Positions 20,043 to 23,729 of a DNA stretch of 23,729 bases are shown one piece after another. The position numbers and the translations under genes are program-made. The DNA is taken from NCBI GenBank assembly GCA_035354435.1, contig DAOQAY010000035.1, positions 1 through 23,729 on the forward strand. The letters run 5' to 3'. The stretch is from JAKLDO01 sp035354435 (GTDB lineage: Bacteria > UBP6 > UBA1177). The stretch's first letter is position 1. Each line of letters begins with the position of its first letter. Below the pieces are notes generated by a model. It did no database searches, was not told the DNA's origin, and saw only the letters and a list, made by a program, of their open reading frames with translations.

Positions 20043-20099
20043 ATAGTTTGCATAAGAGCGTTATCCTGACAGCTTTGCTGGAAGGTGCTCGCAAACTAT
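20043..20099. ncRNA. Structured element R2 (second tandem copy)
   Basis: 57 bases. Outer stem ATAGTTTGC/GCAAACTAT (9 bp), unpaired ATAA, stem GAGC/GCTC, unpaired GTTAT opposite T, inner hairpin CCTGA...GAAGG with the same tandem G-A pairs and a CAGC-TTT-GCTG tip. Compared with R1, one pair in the outer stem (T-A to G-C), one in the middle stem (G-C to A-T) and the closing pair of the inner stem (G-C to C-G) changed on both sides. Unpaired ATRA and GTTAT are conserved. Confidence 0.6.
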
Positions 20100-20102
20100 C
20101 CT

Positions 20103-20130
20103 TTTATAGGGGGGTTCGGGGGGATTTCAA
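20103..20130 (-). promoter_or_regulatory. Putative minus-strand promoter next to R2
   Basis: On the minus strand TTGAAA (20130-20125), 16-base spacer, TATAAA (20108-20103). The predicted start falls at the beginning of R2, so R2 then R1 would form the leader of the small gene at 19533-19781. The competing plus-strand reading has a weak A/T hairpin with eight T at 20124-20145 as a possible terminator after R2. Confidence 0.45.
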
Positions 20131-20146
20131 TTTGAAATTTTTTTTC

Positions 20147-20220
20147 GACGCTCCGCGTCTCCCCGCCGCGCATACTGTAGTTGTTGTTGTCTTCTGTTAA
20201 TACTGTTAATACTGTTATAG
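20147..20220. repeat. GC-rich hairpin and 9-bp tandem repeats upstream of the iterons
   Basis: GACGC-TCC-GCGTC (20147-20159) is a compact hairpin followed by a short C/G-rich stretch. CTGTTAATA is then repeated at 20194-20202 and 20203-20211, with a partial third copy (CTGTTATAG, 20212-20220). Short tandem A/T-rich repeats beside iterons often form part of the region that opens at an origin. No DnaA box of the TTATNCACA type is seen here. Confidence 0.45.
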
Positions 20221-20288
20221 GGGCGGAGCCAAAAAAAGGCGTAACCAGCCGTAATCAAGAAGAATACAGGTCAAAAAAGAAAATATTT

Positions 20289-20697
20289 CTATGATGAAAA
20301 GGGATAATACCTATGATGAACGATGATGATTCTATGATGAAAAGGGATATTATTTATGATGAACGATGATGATTCTATGGTGAAAAGGGATGATTTCTAT
20401 GATGAACGATGATGATTCTATGATGAAAAGGGGTGATTTCTATGATGAACGATGATGATTTTCTGCCATGATTTATGATCGGGTTATGATGAACGATGAT
20501 AATATCTATGATAAACGATGATAATTTCCTTGACAAAGTCGCCGAGACTTGGTAATTTCAACTGATCTATGATGAACGATGATAATATTGACAGGCGGGA
20601 ACGATGAAAATCAGCGTTGCGTTTAAAGAAAAATGTCTGGCATTTGACAATTACAGCATGAATAACGATGATGATTCTATGATGAAAGGGGATAATT
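20289..20697. repeat. oriV: Two-class iteron array, probable replication origin
   Basis: Thirteen 20-22-bp units of two related types. Type A, CTATGATGAAAAGGGATRAT, at about 20289, 20332, 20375, 20418 and 20677. Type B, CTATGATGAACGATGATRAT, at about 20311, 20354, 20397, 20440, 20484, 20506, 20567 and 20656. The first eight alternate A-B strictly, giving a 43-bp composite repeat four times; the rest are spaced out around a hairpin AAGTC/GACTT (20536-20550). The array ends 44 bases before the initiator gene. Iterons bind the initiator to start replication and control copy number; the shared half CTATGATGAA suggests one protein recognising both types. Confidence 0.88.
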
Positions 20698-20740
20698 TAA
20701 AGTGATTAATTTCAGATAGTTAGCTTTTGGAGGTTTTAAA

Positions 20741-22321
20741 ATGGGCGGTAAAAATCAGCTTAAAAAACAAAACTCCGGGCAGGAAACCATCGATGTCAAG
20801 ATGATCGAACTGGAAGAAATTCATTATAACCTTGATTCAGATCCCGAACTGGAAGCAAATTCAGAATTGATAAAATATGAATTTAACATGATCGAGCTTC
20901 CCTTCTTCACAAAAGACCGCAATATTGAAGACGGTAAAGCCCGTAAATACATCTTTTCTGAAAAAGACAACAGCTATATGATGGTTTCACCTTCAGGTGC
21001 TCCTGGGCTTATTTCGCATAAGATACCACAGGAATTTGATGAAAAGGTTTTTTACGGGATCTTGAAACTTTCGAAAGAGCAGAACAGTAAAGAGGTCATT
21101 ACTGATTATTTTACACTTGCCAAGGTATCAGATGTTCCATATAACAAACTCGAAAGGATAAAGGACAGCATCGAAAGATTAAGCCGGTGTACTATTGAGC
21201 TTCAGAATCTTTTTTACAATGCTGAAATGAAAAGAAAAATTATAGGAAAAGAACCCTTCCCTATTCTTCAACATGCTTTCACCTATTCCTTCGATCAAAC
21301 CGTGAAACTGCCGGAAGATAAAAAAGAGAAATATCAGAAATATTTCAGGAACAGCAAGATAAACGAAATTCTCATACTGACTTTTTCGGATCATATGTAT
21401 AAAAATCTGGAACATAAGGGTTTCCTTTATTTCAACCAGAAGGAACTACTGGAAATTGATAATGCAACCGCCAGAAAAATGTTCATGCTTATTAAGAAAT
21501 GGCATGGCTGGGAAAAGAAGTCCATTATTAAAAGGTCATGCCGGTTCCTTGCTTCAAGGCTTCCGTTATCCTGGGAAAAATCCAACATTCCGGGAACGAT
21601 AAATGTAATTGAGAATGCCTGTGAAACATTAAAACAGAAAGACCTTATTCTGAATTTTGCACTTATAAGAAACAAACCTCTCGGCAACTCTTATGTTGAA
21701 TTCCATTTCGGCGATGAAAGCTCTAAACTTATTGACTACAACATGAAAGCCGCCAGTGTTACAACCGGACATGAAGGACTTGTCATCAACTCCGTGGAAG
21801 ATGAATTCCTTGAGGAAGATAAACAGATGAATATCTTCGAATCACCGGCATTGAAAGAGACAGTCAATTTATTTGAACTGATACCGGAGCAGTCAAGGAA
21901 TGACAGTAACCGCAAGACCATTGAACAGTATGCGGACAGAGGAGCGGACTTTATAAGATCAAATATTGAATACACAAAAAAGAACTGCAAGGATAACTTT
22001 GATGCGTACCTTAAAAAAAGCCTTACTGAAGACTGGGCTAAAAGCGAAAGGGAAAAAGCGGAATATCTGAGAAAACTGGAAATAGAGGCGAAAAGAAAAG
22101 AAAAAGAGGAGAAAGACCGGATAAGAAGAGAAGCTGAAGAAAAAAGGAAGAAAGCTGAAGATACTTATAATTCAATGACCCCTCCAGAGCTTGAAACTCT
22201 CGAAAAGGCCGCCGAACGGCATCCGATGTATTTATGGTCGATGAAAAGCAGAATTGAAAAAGGCGAGATCACAAAAGAGGAAGCATTGAAGGAAACAGGC
22301 ATTGTGATACTGATGGGATAG
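20741..22321 (+). CDS. repA: Plasmid replication initiator (RPA/RepA type)
   Basis: 526 aa; GGAGG lies seven bases before ATG 20741. Residues about 40-300 fit winged-helix initiators of the 'replication initiator protein A' group: IELPFFTKDRN, IPQEFDEKVFYGILKL, RIKDSIERLSRCTIEL, and KGFLYFNQKELLEIDNATARKMFMLIKKWHG before a second winged-helix-like part. Residues about 430-480 are a charged coiled coil (LRKLEIEAKRKEKEEKDRIRR in overlapping pieces), and the last 45 form a separate helical tail. It should bind the iterons immediately upstream and open the origin. The long charged tail is an addition to the core family. Position directly after the iterons makes the role firm; the exact Pfam family is less certain. 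Confidence 0.85.
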   Translation: MGGKNQLKKQNSGQETIDVKMIELEEIHYNLDSDPELEANSELIKYEFNMIELPFFTKDRNIEDGKARKYIFSEKDNSYMMVSPSGAPGLISHKIPQEFDEKVFYGILKLSKEQNSKEVITDYFTLAKVSDVPYNKLERIKDSIERLSRCTIELQNLFYNAEMKRKIIGKEPFPILQHAFTYSFDQTVKLPEDKKEKYQKYFRNSKINEILILTFSDHMYKNLEHKGFLYFNQKELLEIDNATARKMFMLIKKWHGWEKKSIIKRSCRFLASRLPLSWEKSNIPGTINVIENACETLKQKDLILNFALIRNKPLGNSYVEFHFGDESSKLIDYNMKAASVTTGHEGLVINSVEDEFLEEDKQMNIFESPALKETVNLFELIPEQSRNDSNRKTIEQYADRGADFIRSNIEYTKKNCKDNFDAYLKKSLTEDWAKSEREKAEYLRKLEIEAKRKEKEEKDRIRREAEEKRKKAEDTYNSMTPPELETLEKAAERHPMYLWSMKSRIEKGEITKEEALKETGIVILMG

Positions 22322-22334
22322 GAAAAGTTGCGAA

Positions 22335-23039
22335 ATGGAAGAAAATATTCTTAAAACAATTGAACAGCATAAGCCGGACTATGAAAGATGGAACAGGGAA
22401 ACCAAACGGACACTATATTATAATCTTGTGGCTGAAGAAGAAATTCCAAACAAAGAGCTCGTAGATGCTTTCCAAAAGATGCACCTTGTTTTTACCGACC
22501 TTTTTCTTATTGCAAAAAGTTATGGGAATTTCAAAGATACTTGGAATTATGAAATGGCTGACATGTTTTCTTTCGGTCAGCTTCTATATGCTGAATCCAA
22601 AAAGACCGGGAACACCTTTGAAATAGGGATCGAATATGACTATATATTTTTAAAAATGAATGTTCAATTTGCTGAAAACATAAAACACATGTCTGATGAA
22701 TTTTGGAAACTAGTTACAAAAACCGGAGAATTGGGCGATCTCGTTTTTAAAGAAGATAATTTTATCGGCAATAAAAACATGAACCGGTTTAAAAACAATA
22801 AAAGCATAATATTCAGAATGATCAGAAATTATGTGATTCTTTCCTTAAACGATGAAGGAGATTTGGACAGCCCCGGATATCTTGGATGGCTTGAGATTAA
22901 GTGGAAATTTAACGAAAATTGGGAACAAATCTTAATAAACTTATGTCAGGCATTCAAATATTTTTATCAAATGAACTATATGCTTTGGAAAACAAGGGAT
23001 CTGAAGAGGAAGAGGATATATAAAGAGCGAAAATTATAG
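22335..23039 (+). CDS. Protein of unknown function downstream of repA
   Basis: 234 aa starting 13 bases after the repA stop, with AGGAAAA as a weak ribosome site, so probably co-transcribed. Mostly helical, rich in aromatic residues (FKDTWNYEMADMFSFGQLLY; WEQILINLCQAFKYFYQMNY), with a very basic end (RDLKRKRIYKERKL). No signal peptide or membrane segment, no recognised motif. A cytoplasmic role in plasmid maintenance is a guess from position. Confidence 0.65.
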   Translation: MEENILKTIEQHKPDYERWNRETKRTLYYNLVAEEEIPNKELVDAFQKMHLVFTDLFLIAKSYGNFKDTWNYEMADMFSFGQLLYAESKKTGNTFEIGIEYDYIFLKMNVQFAENIKHMSDEFWKLVTKTGELGDLVFKEDNFIGNKNMNRFKNNKSIIFRMIRNYVILSLNDEGDLDSPGYLGWLEIKWKFNENWEQILINLCQAFKYFYQMNYMLWKTRDLKRKRIYKERKL

Positions 23040-23072
23040 TAATCTCAATGAATAGTAAAAAGGAGGGCGACA

Positions 23073-23612
23073 ATGGAAGAAGCTATAAGACTGATGAAAG
23101 CGGGTGAATATACACCTGCGATAAACGCATTTAAGAAAATAATTGAGAAAGATTCCTCAAACGGATGGGCTTATAGGTATTGTGCAATGTGTTATATGAA
23201 AAATTCTGAAGAAATCATTACATTTATAGTTGGAACAGATCATATGGATTTAATGATGGCAAAAGAAAACATGGAAAAAGCAAATGAGCTGCAACCCAGC
23301 ACACCCGAAATAATTTCAGACATGGGAGTTATTGAATCCAAAATCGGAAATCAGGAAAAAGCCATTGAACACTTTACTAATTCTTTAAAGATAAATCCTG
23401 AAAATCATACAACATTGGCAAACAGAGCATACTGTTTAATAAAAAAGGGACTTTTCAAAGAGTCTCTTGATGATATGGAAAACGCTATAAGATTAAGCTT
23501 CGGGGAAGTTCATAAATACAAAGAAGCCGCTGAATGGCTGAAAACACAGATTAATCTTGAAAATCCTGAAAAAGAAAAAATTGCATTTAAAAAAGATAGG
23601 GAATACAAATAA
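23073..23612 (+). CDS. TPR-repeat protein
   Basis: 179 aa; AAAAGGAGG lies just before ATG 23073. Tetratricopeptide repeats are visible at about residues 1-35 (AGEYTPAINAFKKIIEKDSSNGWAYRYCAMCY), interrupted by an unusual insert (EEIITFIVGTDHMDLMMAK), and again at about 78-145 (GNQEKAIEHFTNSLKINPENHTTLANRAYCL then KGLFKESLDDMENAIRL), given here in overlapping pieces. TPRs are protein-binding scaffolds. No signal peptide. It ends the repA-side gene group before a terminator. Partner unknown. Confidence 0.8.
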   Translation: MEEAIRLMKAGEYTPAINAFKKIIEKDSSNGWAYRYCAMCYMKNSEEIITFIVGTDHMDLMMAKENMEKANELQPSTPEIISDMGVIESKIGNQEKAIEHFTNSLKINPENHTTLANRAYCLIKKGLFKESLDDMENAIRLSFGEVHKYKEAAEWLKTQINLENPEKEKIAFKKDREYK

Positions 23613-23664
23613 CTGTCAATTCGACAGATTCTACACCAAACTTATTTGATTTTCACACTACAAC

Positions 23665-23689
23665 AATCCCCGTTTCAGGGGATTTCTTT
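23665..23689 (+). terminator. Intrinsic terminator after the TPR gene
   Basis: AATCCCC (23665-23671) and GGGGATT (23678-23684) form a perfect 7-bp stem with a 6-base loop, followed by TCTTT. The 3' arm also holds AGGGG, the only ribosome-site-like stretch for the gene starting at 23692, so folding would hide it. A second small inverted repeat CTGTC/GACAG lies just after the TPR stop. Confidence 0.65.
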
Positions 23690-23691
23690 AG

Positions 23692-23729
23692 ATGAATCCG
23701 TTCAAACAGGAATTGAGTGAACTTACCGG
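23692..23729 (+). CDS. Start of a gene cut by the right edge
   Basis: ATG at 23692 opens a frame MNPFKQELSELTG without a stop before the edge. AGGGG lies ten bases upstream, inside the terminator hairpin. Twelve full codons are too few to name a family. Confidence 0.35.
   Translation, partial: MNPFKQELSELT

Noticed and set aside
19916..20099. GTTAT next to stems in R1/R2 as integron attC sites
   Set aside because: attC needs paired R''/L'' and L'/R' boxes with a GTTRRRY core and an AAC partner. No partner box is present, the core departs from consensus, and there is no integrase or cassette in the window.
19916..20099. CTGA...GAAG in R1/R2 as a hammerhead ribozyme core
   Set aside because: The hammerhead core needs CUGANGA and GAAA around its stems. 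Here CTGA is directly followed by the inner helix and the partner is GAAG, which is simply two pairs plus tandem G-A pairs.
20584..20700. TTGACA hexamers at 20588 and 20644 as the repA promoter
   Set aside because: Neither has a convincing -10 box at 16-18 bases. They may still contribute, but cannot be called from sequence.
23661..23729. Possible single CRISPR-like repeat (GTTTCA near CCCC) at the right end
   Set aside because: Only one copy, no spacing pattern and no cas genes. The same bases are explained by a terminator hairpin.

Overview
The window looks like a stretch of plasmid (or integrated plasmid) from a low-GC, diderm bacterium. A plasmid backbone is indicated by an iteron array followed by a winged-helix-type replication initiator (20.3-22.3 kb), an SSB gene and the first codons of a probable ParB-type gene at the left edge. 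An outer membrane is indicated by TolB, Pal, several lipoproteins and a beta-barrel-like protein. Thrombospondin type-3 calcium repeats, MopE-type Cys/Asp repeats, a DUF4215-type Cys motif and acidic 'DKD..D.D' tethers behind the lipobox are typical of Myxococcota and other former deltaproteobacterial or candidate-phylum lineages. The exact phylum cannot be fixed from this sequence alone.

Layout. 1-620: backbone genes on the minus strand (ParB-like fragment, ssb with a structured leader). 620-900: a control region with helically phased decamer repeats, 12-bp direct repeats and a 24-bp palindrome. 912-8314: a minus-strand three-gene unit encoding a very large secreted C10 (streptopain-like) cysteine peptidase, an acidic-tether lipoprotein and a small beta-barrel-like protein. 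8645-18915: a Tn3-family transposon bounded by 38-bp inverted repeats with one mismatch, holding divergent tnpR and tnpA plus cargo (a vWA/TSP3/MopE lipoprotein, tolB, pal, a 90-aa protein coupled to pal, and a four-helix membrane protein). 18916-19530: a second, shortened SSB-like gene with the same promoter and leader design as ssb, followed by a third, diverged copy of the transposon end. 19533-20260: a small unknown gene and two tandem covarying structured elements. 20289-20697: two-class iterons. 20741-23612: repA and two co-directional genes. A new gene is cut by the right edge.

How it fits together. The backbone supplies replication, probable partition and SSB functions. The accessory load is almost entirely envelope and secretion functions rather than resistance genes. 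The least explained and most interesting signals are RNA-level: (a) a two-hairpin leader repeated in front of both OB-fold genes, with compensatory base changes and identical promoter-to-hairpin spacing, and (b) a 55-57-nt three-stem element present twice between the small gene and the origin, again with compensatory changes in every stem.
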